Origin: Bacillota bacterium
GTDB lineage: Bacteria; Bacillota; Clostridia; Christensenellales; CAG-138
Direction of reading: 5' to 3'
Assembly: GCA_023455425.1 (NCBI GenBank)
Contig: JAEYCM010000001.1
Location: 1-64,000 of the forward strand
DNA: 64,000 nt
The first letter of the stretch is position 1. The number at the start of each line of letters is the position of its first letter. This document shows, piece by piece, positions 8,637 to 17,508 of the stretch. The translations under genes were made by a program, and so were the position numbers. The notes under the pieces are model-generated. The model ran no database searches and had not been told where the DNA came from. It saw nothing but the letters and a program-made list of their open reading frames with translations.

Positions 8637-10150
8637 ACCGCGCCCTCCTCGCCGCATTGCCGGAATGCGACCCTGATGATATGTTCCTTGGTAAATTCCT
8701 GGCGGCAGACGGTGCCCATAATTTCGCCCATGCTCATGATGTGGATGCGGTCGCACACGCCCATGAGTTCTTCCAATTCCGAGGAAATGACAAGCACGCC
8801 CGAACCGCTTTCCGCCAATGTGTTGATGACGCTGTACACCTCATACTTTGCGCCCACGTCGATGCCGCGCGTGGGTTCGTCCAATATGAAAATGTCGGGC
8901 TGGTTGAGCATCCATTTGCCGATGACCACCTTCTGCTGGTTGCCGCCCGAAAGGCTTTTTGCCGTACTTTTGTAGAGTGACCCGCACTTGATGGAAAGGG
9001 ACTCCGTGATCTTTGCAGCTTCCTTTACCGCCGCTTTGCGGTTGACAAGGCGCAGCGCGTTTCCCGCAAAGCGCGGCAGCGCAACAAGCGAAAGATTGTC
9101 TACGATGGTATCCTCCATCAGCAGCCCTTCCTCGCGCCTGTTTTCCGTTACAAACGCAACGCCGCTTTTGATCATTTTCTGGGGCGTCGGCTTTTTGATC
9201 TGCCTGCCGTGTACGCGGATCTCGCCATCCTCCATCGCGTCAAGGCCATACACGATACGGATCATTTCGCTCCTGCCAGCACCCATCAGTCCGAAGAAGC
9301 CGAGCACCTCGCCTTTACGCACCATAAAATTGATGTTCTGCGTAATGCCGGCCTTTGTGAGATTCTTGACTTCCAGCAGCGCTTCTTCCTGGGGCTGATT
9401 TGTCTTGGGCGGATATATCTGGTCGATATCCCTTCCTACCATGTAATAGATCATTTCAAGCACTTCAATCTTATCCGTGGGGCTTTCATGCACCAGCTGC
9501 CCGTCTCTGAGCACAGCTACACGGTTTGTGAGTTCCTTGACGTCGTTGAGAATGTGCGAAATATAAATGATGGTACGCCCCTCCGCCTGCAGCTTTTTAA
9601 TGAGTGCAAACAGATTTTCCGTTTCACGCAGCGTTAGAGACGTGGTCGGTTCATCAAATATGAGCACCTTTGCGTCGGTGGAAAGCGCCTTTGCAATTTC
9701 TACAAGCTGCTTTTCTCCCTGCGTGAGCTTTTCCACAAGCGTACGCGGGCTCACGCTTAACCCTACCTGGGCAAGATGCTCCTGCGCTTTTTTGTTCATG
9801 CTCCGAAGGTCAATAAGTCCAAATCGGTTTTTCTTGAACCGGTCCAGAAAGAAATTTTCCGCAATGGACAAATTGGCGAACAGGTTCAATTCCTGGTGGA
9901 TGAACGCAACGCCCGAGCAGATGGCATCCTTCGCGGACGCCGGACGATACAGAGTACCGTCAAATGTCATGCTCCCTTCATCCGGGATATGCACGCCTGC
10001 CAGTATATTCATCAGCGTCGATTTTCCCGCGCCGTTCTCACCGATGAGTCCGATGATTTCGCCCTGCAGTATGGAGAGCGAAACGCCTTTAAGCGCCGGT
10101 ACACCGAAAAAATGCTTTGTAATATTTTCAAATGTAATGATAGGTTCCAT
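8633..10150 (-). CDS. sugar ABC transporter ATP-binding protein (RbsA/MglA type)
   Basis: 505 residues with two fused nucleotide-binding domains. The first has Walker A GENGAGKST (near 37-45), signature LTQGEKQLVEIAK and Walker B VLIFDEPT. The second has a degenerate Walker A (GLMGAGRSEMIR), the signature LSGGNQQKVVIGKW and Walker B IFILDEPTRGIDVG. This asymmetric tandem arrangement is typical of the ribose/galactose transporter class. It powers the two adjacent permeases. Confidence 0.95.
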   Translation of the reverse strand: MEPIITFENITKHFFGVPALKGVSLSILQGEIIGLIGENGAGKSTLMNILAGVHIPDEGSMTFDGTLYRPASAKDAICSGVAFIHQELNLFANLSIAENFFLDRFKKNRFGLIDLRSMNKKAQEHLAQVGLSVSPRTLVEKLTQGEKQLVEIAKALSTDAKVLIFDEPTTSLTLRETENLFALIKKLQAEGRTIIYISHILNDVKELTNRVAVLRDGQLVHESPTDKIEVLEMIYYMVGRDIDQIYPPKTNQPQEEALLEVKNLTKAGITQNINFMVRKGEVLGFFGLMGAGRSEMIRIVYGLDAMEDGEIRVHGRQIKKPTPQKMIKSGVAFVTENRREEGLLMEDTIVDNLSLVALPRFAGNALRLVNRKAAVKEAAKITESLSIKCGSLYKSTAKSLSGGNQQKVVIGKWMLNQPDIFILDEPTRGIDVGAKYEVYSVINTLAESGSGVLVISSELEELMGVCDRIHIMSMGEIMGTVCRQEFTKEHIIRVAFRQCGEEGAV

Positions 10151-10175
10151 CGGTCAATCCCTCCTTTCTGCGTTT

Positions 10176-11363
10176 CTAGCTGGCCGAAATGGAGTCCTTT
10201 CCTCCGTGCTTGCGGCGGTCTGAAGTATTCGTAATGACGACGTTTTTCATCAGCCGCATACGCGTGACGTCAATGTAAGCCGCAACAAGAATGATCGCGC
10301 CCTTCACAATATTGATGGTGGCAAAATCCAGCCGCATATGATTGAGCGCATTGCTGATCAGCACAAAAAACAATACGCCGAATATCGTACCGGAAACACG
10401 CCCCTTACCGCCAAACATGCTTGTGCCCCCGATGACGGTAGCGCCAATGATGTCCATGAGGATATCCGCGCCCAATGTCGGGCGTCCGGCCATCATGCGG
10501 GTGGTATACAAAAGGGAGCTGATCGCAACACAGAAGCCCGAGAATGCATAGCTGAAAATTACCACGCGGTCTACCGGAATACCCGAGACCTTGCTCGCTT
10601 TTGGATTCATTCCGGTCGCATAAAGCCATTTACCGAGCATGCTCTTTTGCAGAATGATATACGCCACAACACACAGCGCAATCACGATGAAGCTGCCCCG
10701 CGTGAGCACCCATACCACATTGTCGTTGCCAATGGACACGAACGCATCCGGCAGGCCGCTGACGTTTTCCGATTTTGTGGTAAAAAGCGATACCGCGCTC
10801 AATAGCATTTTCATCACCAGCGTTACAATGAACGCGGGCATTTTGAGCTTTGCGATCAGCACCCCGTTTAGTAACCCCACCAGCGTTCCCAATACCGCCA
10901 TTACAAGTATGGCAAGAGTCATTGCCGCATTGGTATTCTGGATGATGCTGCCGCTTTCATTGATGAGCACGCCCCAAAGCGGACTTTTCGCAAACAGCTC
11001 TGGGTTGAGCTTCTCTGTCACAAGCATGCCGCCCGCAACGCTCAAAAACCCGATCAGGCCCGTTTGGGAAAGGTCGATTCCGCCCAAGATCAGCACGAAC
11101 ATTTGCCCGATGGCAAGGATCAGCAGCGGCCACATATTGGAGAAGATGTTCTCAATGTTGCGCGCCTTCCCCAGCGCGGGAACAAACGCCCACACCACCA
11201 GGAAAAATGCAATGCTCAGATACAGCACAAAGTAATCCGAAAGCAGCATGTTCCGGGCAAATGTGCGTATGGTTCCCGTTTTTGTCTCTTTCTTGACGTC
11301 CAAATTTTTCACCTGGCCTTTTGCTTTGACTTTATATTGAAGAATACCCATTGTTCCGGGCAT
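10176..11363 (-). CDS. ribose-type ABC transporter permease
   Basis: 395 residues, with a cytoplasmic N-terminal extension of about 40 residues and then multiple membrane helices. The LGGIDLSQTGLIGFLSVAGG and IGATVIGGTSMFGGKGRV segments are the BPD_transp_2 landmarks. A GGAAG ribosome site precedes the ATG; an internal Met four codons later is possible. Longer than, and diverged from, the second permease of the operon. Confidence 0.9.
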   Translation of the reverse strand: MPGTMGILQYKVKAKGQVKNLDVKKETKTGTIRTFARNMLLSDYFVLYLSIAFFLVVWAFVPALGKARNIENIFSNMWPLLILAIGQMFVLILGGIDLSQTGLIGFLSVAGGMLVTEKLNPELFAKSPLWGVLINESGSIIQNTNAAMTLAILVMAVLGTLVGLLNGVLIAKLKMPAFIVTLVMKMLLSAVSLFTTKSENVSGLPDAFVSIGNDNVVWVLTRGSFIVIALCVVAYIILQKSMLGKWLYATGMNPKASKVSGIPVDRVVIFSYAFSGFCVAISSLLYTTRMMAGRPTLGADILMDIIGATVIGGTSMFGGKGRVSGTIFGVLFFVLISNALNHMRLDFATINIVKGAIILVAAYIDVTRMRLMKNVVITNTSDRRKHGGKDSISAS

Positions 11364-11431
11364 CCCGTTCTTCCAATTTTAATCGCTGGATGTTCTGGAA
11401 ATCAGTACCTAAAGTGTCTTTTCAAAACCTT

Positions 11432-11469
11432 GGGTTACAGGGAAGCCGAAACCTGCTTCCCTGTAACCC
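11432..11469 (-). promoter_or_regulatory. strong 14-bp hairpin after the binding-protein gene
   Basis: GGGTTACAGGGAAG pairs perfectly with CTTCCCTGTAACCC across a 10-base loop, 23 bases after the binding-protein stop. On the minus strand it is followed by AAGGTTTTGAAAAG rather than a strong T-run. Such structures commonly stabilise the 3' end of binding-protein mRNA or cause partial termination, giving more binding protein than membrane subunits. Confidence 0.65.
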
Positions 11470-11491
11470 GCAACAAAGATCAGGGGATCGA

Positions 11492-12577
11492 TTAGCGGAG
11501 CTTGTTGCCCCACATATCGTCGTGACGTTCGGCCAGGTTGCCCTGGGTCAGCGCAAAGCCGGGGTCATAGAGCCATTCGTCGGGTTCGGTTTCGCCACTG
11601 GCGATCGCTTTGAGGAGCGCGTCAAGCAGCGTGTATGCTTCATAGTACACATCCTGCACGCCGGTGCCGTCCACATAGCCTTCATCAATCAGTGCGCCTG
11701 CGCCGGCATCGCCGTCAAGACCACCCATGATCACATGACCTTCTTCGCCGACCTTCTTCCACTTGCCCATGGGCTCAAGAACGCTCTTGATCACGGGGAA
11801 CAGGAAGTCCGAAGAGGTGAAGAGGAAGTCTACGTCCGGGTTGGCCTGCATGGCGGCCGTCAGGTTGGTGAGCGCGGTATCCGCATCCCACTTGGTATCC
11901 ACTTCGATCACGTCGTTGAAGATGTCAGGAGCTTTTTCTACCGCGGCATAGAAGCCTTCCTTGCGGTACACGGCGTTCGGATCGCCCAGGTTGCCGACCA
12001 TGATGAGCGGCGTGATCTTTTCGCCGGTGGCGTCAAACTTCTTCTGCGCTTCGCTTACCATGTAATCAACGCAAGCTTCGGCAATCGTCTTGTTGTCCGC
12101 AACGATAACGAGGTTCTTTGCGCTGTCATCCGACGGGGGACGGTTGAAGATGCCGATGGGCACGCCGGAACGGTTGCATTCCTTGGCGATGGTCACGGCG
12201 GATTCGCCGTCCTGCGGGATGATGATAATGCCGTCAGCGCCAGCTGCAATGGCGTCGCGGACCTGCTCAAGCTGCTTGTTGGCGTCTTCATTCGCATTGT
12301 ACTCCAACACTTCGCAGCCCTGCGCCTGCAGTGCCTGGGTAATAGCGGCATGGCCCGCGACCCAGAACTCGGTCTCAAGATCCTGATAGCAGAACGCAAT
12401 GGTCTTGCCTTCTACGTTTGCATCTACCTGGGGCGCTTCTACAGCGGGGGCCTGGGTAGCCGCTGCAGGAGCTTCGGTGGCTGCGGGTGCCGGCTGCTCT
12501 GCAGCAGGAGCTGCGCAGCCCGCTGCGAGGGAAAGCACCATAAGGGTGGCCAGGAACAATCCGACAAATTTCTTCAT
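11492..12577 (-). CDS. sugar ABC transporter substrate-binding lipoprotein
   Basis: 361 residues from the ATG behind AAGGAGG. A lipoprotein signal (MKKFVGLFLATLMVLSLAAGC, lipobox LAAGC) is followed by an Ala/Pro/Glu-rich linker and a periplasmic-binding-protein type I fold (Peripla_BP_4): GKTIAFCYQDLETEFWVAGH, ADGIIIIPQDGESA, and later VIMGGLDGDAGAGALIDEG. It captures the substrate outside the membrane for the downstream permeases. First gene of the eight-gene leftward operon, with its own promoter and operator at 12693-12721. Confidence 0.93.
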   Translation of the reverse strand: MKKFVGLFLATLMVLSLAAGCAAPAAEQPAPAATEAPAAATQAPAVEAPQVDANVEGKTIAFCYQDLETEFWVAGHAAITQALQAQGCEVLEYNANEDANKQLEQVRDAIAAGADGIIIIPQDGESAVTIAKECNRSGVPIGIFNRPPSDDSAKNLVIVADNKTIAEACVDYMVSEAQKKFDATGEKITPLIMVGNLGDPNAVYRKEGFYAAVEKAPDIFNDVIEVDTKWDADTALTNLTAAMQANPDVDFLFTSSDFLFPVIKSVLEPMGKWKKVGEEGHVIMGGLDGDAGAGALIDEGYVDGTGVQDVYYEAYTLLDALLKAIASGETEPDEWLYDPGFALTQGNLAERHDDMWGNKLR

Positions 12578-12692
12578 TGTTTCTCCTCCTTGATTGTGTT
12601 TTGGTTTGCAGCAGAAATTGTTTGCGGGTTGTAAAAACGAATGTGCAGCGATTTGAGGGACAGGAAACGGCTTTGAGTGAATTTCTGTTTGC

Positions 12693-12721
12693 ATTTTATC
12701 ATATGAAATATGAAATTGTAA
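12693..12721 (-). promoter_or_regulatory. sigma-A-type promoter of the sugar operon
   Basis: Read on the minus strand: -35 TTACAA (12716-12721), a 17-base spacer, -10 TAAAAT (12693-12698). The spacer is almost entirely occupied by the 16-bp operator sequence at 12701-12716, so a protein bound there would block RNA polymerase. Confidence 0.7.
12701..12716 (+). promoter_or_regulatory. operator copy 1 (in sugar-operon promoter)
   Basis: atatgaaatatgaaat, built of a direct repeat of ATATGAA. An exact reverse complement is at 12819-12834. Placement between -10 and -35 of the leftward promoter suggests repression. Confidence 0.65.
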
Positions 12722-12774
12722 GTCCCGATTTTTTTATTATTTTTGTGTAATTACAATAATATTTACTTAAAACC

Positions 12775-12803
12775 TTGATTTTTTGCCCAAATTACTGTAT
12801 AGT
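12775..12803 (+). promoter_or_regulatory. promoter of the AraC-type regulator gene
   Basis: -35 TTGATT (12775-12780), a 17-base spacer, -10 TATAGT (12798-12803). Transcription would start near 12810, just ahead of operator copy 2. Confidence 0.6.
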
Positions 12804-12818
12804 TTGCATATCGCCTTT

Positions 12819-12834
12819 ATTTCATATTTCATAT
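12819..12834 (-). promoter_or_regulatory. operator copy 2 (early transcribed region of regulator gene)
   Basis: atttcatatttcatat, the perfect reverse complement of copy 1 at 12701-12716, with 118 bp between the start positions. Lies just downstream of the regulator promoter and before its ribosome site, consistent with autoregulation and possibly looping. Confidence 0.65.
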
Positions 12835-12883
12835 TTTGATTTTGCAAGTTAATTCTTTATCCATACATGAGGTGAATGTTCCC

Positions 12884-13576
12884 GTGTCTATTTGTATTTA
12901 TAGCGATCAAGAAACCGTAATTGCCGATATTCGTACATTGCTTATGCTGCACGCACCCAAACTTTTACTCTTTCATGCAAAGCCTGTGCATTGTTTTACC
13001 CCTGATGTTTTCCAAACAAACGAACAATCGGCAATTCTCGATTTGACAGAATGGAATATGCTTCCAACTTTCATTTCTTATCAAGTAAAAGCGGCAAAAA
13101 ATGCGATATTTTACCATCAATCACCTACACTGGAACTGACATTGGAAATGATGCGGCGCAACCTGACCCAGCTTTTAACGCCGCCGGTCAATGTATTCCG
13201 TTTGCTGTGTTATCTTGATATCGAGCCCACAGAAAACGGCATGCGGCTTTTAACGGGCGAGGTGCGCGCATACATCAACCAACACTTCATGGAACCCGTT
13301 TCTGCAGCTGAGTTGGCGGAGCGGTTTCACATCAACGCCTGCAGACTTTCCACCCTGTTTAAGAAATACGAGCAGGAAGGGTTAAACCGCTATCTGACGC
13401 TATGCCGCCTGGCGCACGCAAAAGAGCTGCTTTTGTCTACAGGAAAATCCATACCGGAGATCGCAGCCTGTTCCGGATTTTCCTGTTCCAAATATTTTGC
13501 CGCAGTGTTCAAAGACAGCGAGGGAATTTCACCCGACACATTCCGTAAGGGAACAAAATCCGGAAAAAGCCTGTAG
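12884..13576 (+). CDS. AraC-family transcriptional regulator
   Basis: 230 residues from a GTG behind an AGGTGA ribosome site; an upstream in-frame TTG at 12836 has no ribosome site and abuts the operator. The C-terminal ~100 residues hold two helix-turn-helix motifs (AAELAERFHINACRLSTLFK and SIPEIAACSGFSCSKYFAAVFK) and the YFAAVFKDSEGISPDTFRK ending typical of AraC/XylS. The N-terminal ~125 residues do not resemble the usual AraC sugar-binding cupin and are unassigned. Divergent from the transporter operon, it is the most likely protein to bind the paired operators. Confidence 0.85.
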   Translation: MSICIYSDQETVIADIRTLLMLHAPKLLLFHAKPVHCFTPDVFQTNEQSAILDLTEWNMLPTFISYQVKAAKNAIFYHQSPTLELTLEMMRRNLTQLLTPPVNVFRLLCYLDIEPTENGMRLLTGEVRAYINQHFMEPVSAAELAERFHINACRLSTLFKKYEQEGLNRYLTLCRLAHAKELLLSTGKSIPEIAACSGFSCSKYFAAVFKDSEGISPDTFRKGTKSGKSL

Positions 13577-13585
13577 AAATCGGAT

Positions 13586-13620
13586 ACCGCCCGTGCATGA
13601 ACAGCGCGGGCGGTGTTTCA
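13586..13620 (+). terminator. terminator after the AraC-type gene
   Basis: ACCGCCCG (13586-13593) pairs with CGGGCGGT (13607-13614), followed by GTTTCAT. It separates the regulator from the convergent dehydrogenase gene. Confidence 0.6.
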
Positions 13621-13648
13621 TATATGCAAAGTCAAACCAAAAGAAAAA

Positions 13649-14689
13649 TCAAAGTGCAAAGACCACCTTCATCGCTTTGCCTTCTACCGCAAGCTGTACG
13701 CCTTGATGGAACTCTTCTATGGGCAGCACATGGGTTACCAGCTTTTCGCCCGGAATTTTTCCAGCCGCAATCAGATCAAGGGAAAGGATATGGTGCCGCG
13801 GCGCAAAACCGGTGGTGCCGATTACCGTCAGCGCCTTGTAGTGGATCAGGTTTGTATCAATGGTGACGTCGCTCCCGCCATGCGGCAGCCCGCCAAAGAA
13901 GGCAATGCGTCCGCCCTTTTTGGCTACCTGGATCGCCTGTATCTGCGTTGCAGCTATCGGGTTGGCGGTAATCACAACATCCGCTCCCTTACCGCCCGTC
14001 AGCCGCCGCACTTCTTCCACCAGATCCACCTCGGAAGCGTTCACCAAATGATCCGGCCCAAACGCGCGGCAGATATCCAGGCGTGATTGCAGCACGTCCG
14101 CTACGATAATTTTTTTTGCACCGCGCGCTTTCGCAACGCAGATGTGGATACTTCCGATGGGGCCTGTGCCGATAATCAGCACCGTATCCCCCATGCGTAC
14201 ATCCAGCTTTTCCTGTGCGTTGATGCAGGAAGAAGGCGGCTCACCGATGGCTGCATATTGGAGCGGCATACCTTCCGGAACACGCTGGATGGTGCCCAGA
14301 CGCAGGGCCTCGGGTGGGATAGCCATATATTCCGCGAACCCGCCTGCCCAATGCTGGGCAAGCTCGCGGATATTCTCGCAGAATTCCAGCCTGCCCATAC
14401 GGCAGAATTCGCATTCCCCGCAATATACGTTGGGTGCAATTGCAAGCACATCCCCAACCGCATAAGGACCACGGTAAAGCTTGCCAGTCTCCACCACATG
14501 CCCGCTTACTTCATGGCCAATCACAGCGGGGAGTTTCACATGGCGATGGCCGCTCCGAAGCGTTCTTAAATCACTTCCGCAAAGGCCGCAGTACGCAACT
14601 TTGACAAGAAGCCCTTCATCCGGGCAGGAAAGCCTCTCTATTTCGCGCAGATGATAATCGCCCGGGCTTTCAAGCACGATCGCTTTCAT
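13649..14689 (-). CDS. zinc-dependent medium-chain dehydrogenase (sorbitol/threonine dehydrogenase-like)
   Basis: 346 residues. Catalytic zinc ligands are in GLCGSDLR (Cys near 37) and GHEVSGHV (His-Glu). The structural zinc loop is CGECEFCRMGRLEFC with four cysteines. The NAD-binding loop is GTGPIGSIHICVAKARGA (near 175). This is the layout of polyol dehydrogenases such as sorbitol or xylitol dehydrogenase; substrate unknown. It follows the RpiR regulator with a 55-base gap containing a hairpin, so probably shares its transcript. Confidence 0.9.
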   Translation of the reverse strand: MKAIVLESPGDYHLREIERLSCPDEGLLVKVAYCGLCGSDLRTLRSGHRHVKLPAVIGHEVSGHVVETGKLYRGPYAVGDVLAIAPNVYCGECEFCRMGRLEFCENIRELAQHWAGGFAEYMAIPPEALRLGTIQRVPEGMPLQYAAIGEPPSSCINAQEKLDVRMGDTVLIIGTGPIGSIHICVAKARGAKKIIVADVLQSRLDICRAFGPDHLVNASEVDLVEEVRRLTGGKGADVVITANPIAATQIQAIQVAKKGGRIAFFGGLPHGGSDVTIDTNLIHYKALTVIGTTGFAPRHHILSLDLIAAGKIPGEKLVTHVLPIEEFHQGVQLAVEGKAMKVVFAL

Positions 14690-14699
14690 ATTTTCTATT

Positions 14700-14723
14700 T
14701 ACCGCGCGATACTTTGCGCGGTA
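14700..14723 (-). promoter_or_regulatory. hairpin between RpiR and dehydrogenase genes
   Basis: TACCGCGC/GCGCGGTA, an 8-bp perfect stem with an 8-base loop, just upstream of the dehydrogenase start. No T-run follows, so a processing site, attenuator or operator are all possible. Confidence 0.4.
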
Positions 14724-14744
14724 TCTCCTTTTCGCTCATTTAGG

Positions 14745-15638
14745 TTAATACTTATTGATCAGTATGCTTTCATTGGATTCTTCCATTGCATGGGCGAGCG
14801 TTTCATCGGACATGATGAGGCTGACATAAAGGGATTCCACAATGCACAGCTCCGCCACACGCTTTGAAATGACTTCGCCGTTCTTACTCTCCGTAAAAGA
14901 GGCGGTAAAGAGCACGACATCCGCATTCTTTGCAAGCTGGGACATGGGATAGTTGGTGATGGCAATGACAGTCACACCCTTTTTCCGGCAAAGCTTTGCG
15001 ACGCCCACAATGTTTCGTGTTGCACCCGAGTGGGAAATGCAGATCGCCACATCCCCCGGTTTTAGACAAGTGCAGATGATGTTCATACCATCCGTATCGT
15101 TTGCAACAAACGCCTGTTTGCCGATACGGATGAGTTTATAGTACATGGCGTCCGCTACAATGCTCGCATCCCCCGCGCCAAAGCATGCGGTACGCTTCGC
15201 GCGTCTGAGGTGCTCAAACGCAAGCTGGAACTGATCATTATCAATGGAAAGCAAGGTGTCGCTGATGGCAGATGCCGCAATGGAAAATGTTTTTTGCATG
15301 ATCTGCACGCATGTGTCTTTTTCGCTGTAGGATTCGAACAGATCCACCACTTTGGCTTCGCCCTGTGCGCTGTTGAGCGCCTCTTTAAATTCCCCATAGC
15401 TGTCATATGTAAGCTTTTTGACAAAGCGGCATACCGTCGCCTCGCTGCAGCCAGCCTTTTTTGCCACATCCATAATAGATAGCGTGGCAAAAGAAGCCTG
15501 ATCTTTCACCAAAAAATCCGCCGCCTTTCTCTCTGCGGATTTTAGGGAAGCATACACAGCCTTTAACCGTACCTCAACCTCATGTGGAAGCTTGGTTTGC
15601 ATATTCGCAGAATCCATCGTGCGCCCATTCTTTCTCAT
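14745..15638 (-). CDS. MurR/RpiR-family transcriptional regulator
   Basis: 297 residues: an N-terminal HTH_6 domain (about 15-90, ATLSIMDVAKKAGCSEATVC is the helix-turn-helix) and a C-terminal SIS domain (about 125-270, ACFGAGDASIVADAMYYKL and CISHSGATRNIV) that senses phosphosugars. RpiR proteins couple binding of a sugar phosphate to release or activation at operators. The start is uncertain: Met8 or Met13 could be used, and no strong ribosome site is seen at any. It lies between the dehydrogenase and the divergent FGGY kinase, and probably controls both. Confidence 0.9.
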   Translation of the reverse strand: MRKNGRTMDSANMQTKLPHEVEVRLKAVYASLKSAERKAADFLVKDQASFATLSIMDVAKKAGCSEATVCRFVKKLTYDSYGEFKEALNSAQGEAKVVDLFESYSEKDTCVQIMQKTFSIAASAISDTLLSIDNDQFQLAFEHLRRAKRTACFGAGDASIVADAMYYKLIRIGKQAFVANDTDGMNIICTCLKPGDVAICISHSGATRNIVGVAKLCRKKGVTVIAITNYPMSQLAKNADVVLFTASFTESKNGEVISKRVAELCIVESLYVSLIMSDETLAHAMEESNESILINKY

Positions 15639-15776
15639 TATTTTTTACTGCCGCAAACTTGATCGCTGTTAATTTCATTTTACGTATCAATATTTGAAAT
15701 GTCAATACCTCTTGTCTGCCTGAGATAAATATATATCTTCATCGATATTTTGCCGGAATTACTGGAATTATTCAGA

Positions 15777-15806
15777 TTGACGCAACCCAATAACGCATGC
15801 TATGAT
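15777..15806 (+). promoter_or_regulatory. promoter of the first FGGY kinase
   Basis: -35 TTGACG (15777-15782), 18-base spacer, -10 TATGAT (15801-15806), about 70 bases upstream of the kinase start. AT-rich sequence with partial palindromes lies on its upstream side (15680-15760), possibly RpiR operator DNA. Confidence 0.65.
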
Positions 15807-15874
15807 AACAGCATCTCCTGGCTCATTTGTCATAATTCAAAAACAATAACTGAAAAACGAAAGGAATGCCAGCC

Positions 15875-17413
15875 ATGCGATATTTACTTGGAATCGATTT
15901 TGGCACTGGCGGCACAAAGGTCTGCCTGACGGATGGGGAGCTCAACCAACTGGCCTACTCTTTTCGAGAATATCCCATCTATACGGACCAGCCGGATTGG
16001 AGCGAACACAGCCCCGCCCTTTACTACAGCGCCACTTGCGAAAACATCCGTGCCTGCCTTGCACAAAGCGGCGTTTCACCAAAAGAGATTGCCGCCATTG
16101 CGGTTTCGGCCGCTATGCCCTCCCTGGTGCTGACGGATGCAGCAGGCGGGGCGATCGGCCGCGCCATCAACCTGATGGACCGCCGCGCCAAAGAAGAGGT
16201 GGCGTTTGTGGGGCAGACAGTTGGCATGCAGCGCTATTTCGACGTGACTGCCAATCGGCTCGAAGATCACCCCGCAATCGTCAACCTGTTGTGGCTCAAG
16301 CGCAATATGCCCGAGGTTTACTGCCGGGCCCATGCAATCCACAGCATTGACGGGTATCTCACATACCGTCTCACCCGGGTACACAATGTCAACGTTTCCA
16401 ACGCCATGTTCTTTGGCGCATACGATATTTACAACCGGCGGTTTGACGAAAGCATGTTGCTGCAGCTGGGTCTTGACCCAAACATGTTCCCGCCCGTAAC
16501 GGGATGTGAAGAGATTATCGGCACGCTGACCCCGGAAGCAGCGGCGAATACCGGGCTTATCCCGGGTATTCCGGTGCTTTCCGGCCAGACGGATTGCAAC
16601 GCGGGCTGGCTGGGCGGCGGCGCAATCGCGCCTGGAGACATCCAGATGAACCTTGGCACCTGCGGCAACTTTGGCATTATCACAAGCGAACCGGATTTCG
16701 TGGACAGCATGATCAATTTTGATTATACGGTGGCAGGCACCTACATCACCGTGCCCACCACACTCACGGGCGGCGTGCTGCTGCGTTACCTCCGGGATCA
16801 GTTTTCCCAGCTTGAACTTGCCACACAGTCATTAACGGGAGTCGACGCATATGATCTGTTGAACCGCGAAGCGGAGCCGATTTCGCCCGGCAGCGACGGT
16901 TTGATCGTCCTCCCCTATCTGATGGGGGAGCGGACCCCCATCTGGGATGCGGACGCAAAAGGAACCATATTCGGGCTTTCCTTACGCCATACCAAAGGCC
17001 ATATCGTGCGCGCTATGATGGAAAGTGTGGCCTACGCACTCTATCATTCTTTTGAAACACTCTCCCCGCATATCCACAACATCAACACGCCCTTGGTACT
17101 CAACGAAGGCGGCGCAAAAAGCGTGCTCTGGCGCAGGATCATTACAGACGTCTTCAACCTCCCCACCGTTCTTGTCAAAAACCGCGCCGGCGCGCCCTAT
17201 GGTGACTGCCTGCTTGCGGCAAAAGGCGCGGGGCTGATCAAGGATTATTCCATTTCCCGCGAACGCACGGAATACATCGACCGGATGGACCCGGACCCTC
17301 GGACACACGAGCTGTATATGGAGTATTTTGCGCTCTACAAACAGCTTTATCTCCAGTTGAAAGATCAGTTCAAAATGCTCTCCGCCCTCAACCGCAAGTA
17401 TGGCGGAAAGTAA
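15875..17413 (+). CDS. FGGY-family carbohydrate kinase (xylulokinase-like)
   Basis: 512 residues from the ATG nine bases after AAGGA; an ATG nine bases upstream sits too close to the ribosome site. ATP-binding phosphate-1 motif LGIDFGTGGTKVCL at the N-terminus, and the FGGY C-terminal signature around PYLMGERTPIWDADAKG and GLSLRHTKGHIVRAMMESVAYAL. The family phosphorylates xylulose, ribulose, glycerol, erythritol and related compounds; the sequence does not settle which. Divergent from RpiR, ends in a bidirectional terminator. Confidence 0.9.
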   Translation: MRYLLGIDFGTGGTKVCLTDGELNQLAYSFREYPIYTDQPDWSEHSPALYYSATCENIRACLAQSGVSPKEIAAIAVSAAMPSLVLTDAAGGAIGRAINLMDRRAKEEVAFVGQTVGMQRYFDVTANRLEDHPAIVNLLWLKRNMPEVYCRAHAIHSIDGYLTYRLTRVHNVNVSNAMFFGAYDIYNRRFDESMLLQLGLDPNMFPPVTGCEEIIGTLTPEAAANTGLIPGIPVLSGQTDCNAGWLGGGAIAPGDIQMNLGTCGNFGIITSEPDFVDSMINFDYTVAGTYITVPTTLTGGVLLRYLRDQFSQLELATQSLTGVDAYDLLNREAEPISPGSDGLIVLPYLMGERTPIWDADAKGTIFGLSLRHTKGHIVRAMMESVAYALYHSFETLSPHIHNINTPLVLNEGGAKSVLWRRIITDVFNLPTVLVKNRAGAPYGDCLLAAKGAGLIKDYSISRERTEYIDRMDPDPRTHELYMEYFALYKQLYLQLKDQFKMLSALNRKYGGK

Positions 17414-17430
17414 AAGAAAAAGGCAATGAC

Positions 17431-17466
17431 AGCAGCACCCTCTTTTATAAGGGCGCTGCTTTATTT
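17431..17466. terminator. bidirectional terminator between convergent FGGY kinases
   Basis: AGCAGC-CCCT pairs with AGGG-GCTGCT around TCTTTTATA, followed on the plus strand by TTTATTTAT. A-rich DNA on the other side allows it to serve the leftward kinase as well. Confidence 0.75.
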
Positions 17467-17508
17467 ATGGGAAAATACGTTCCGGGGCGGTATTCGGTTC
17501 ACCCGGCT

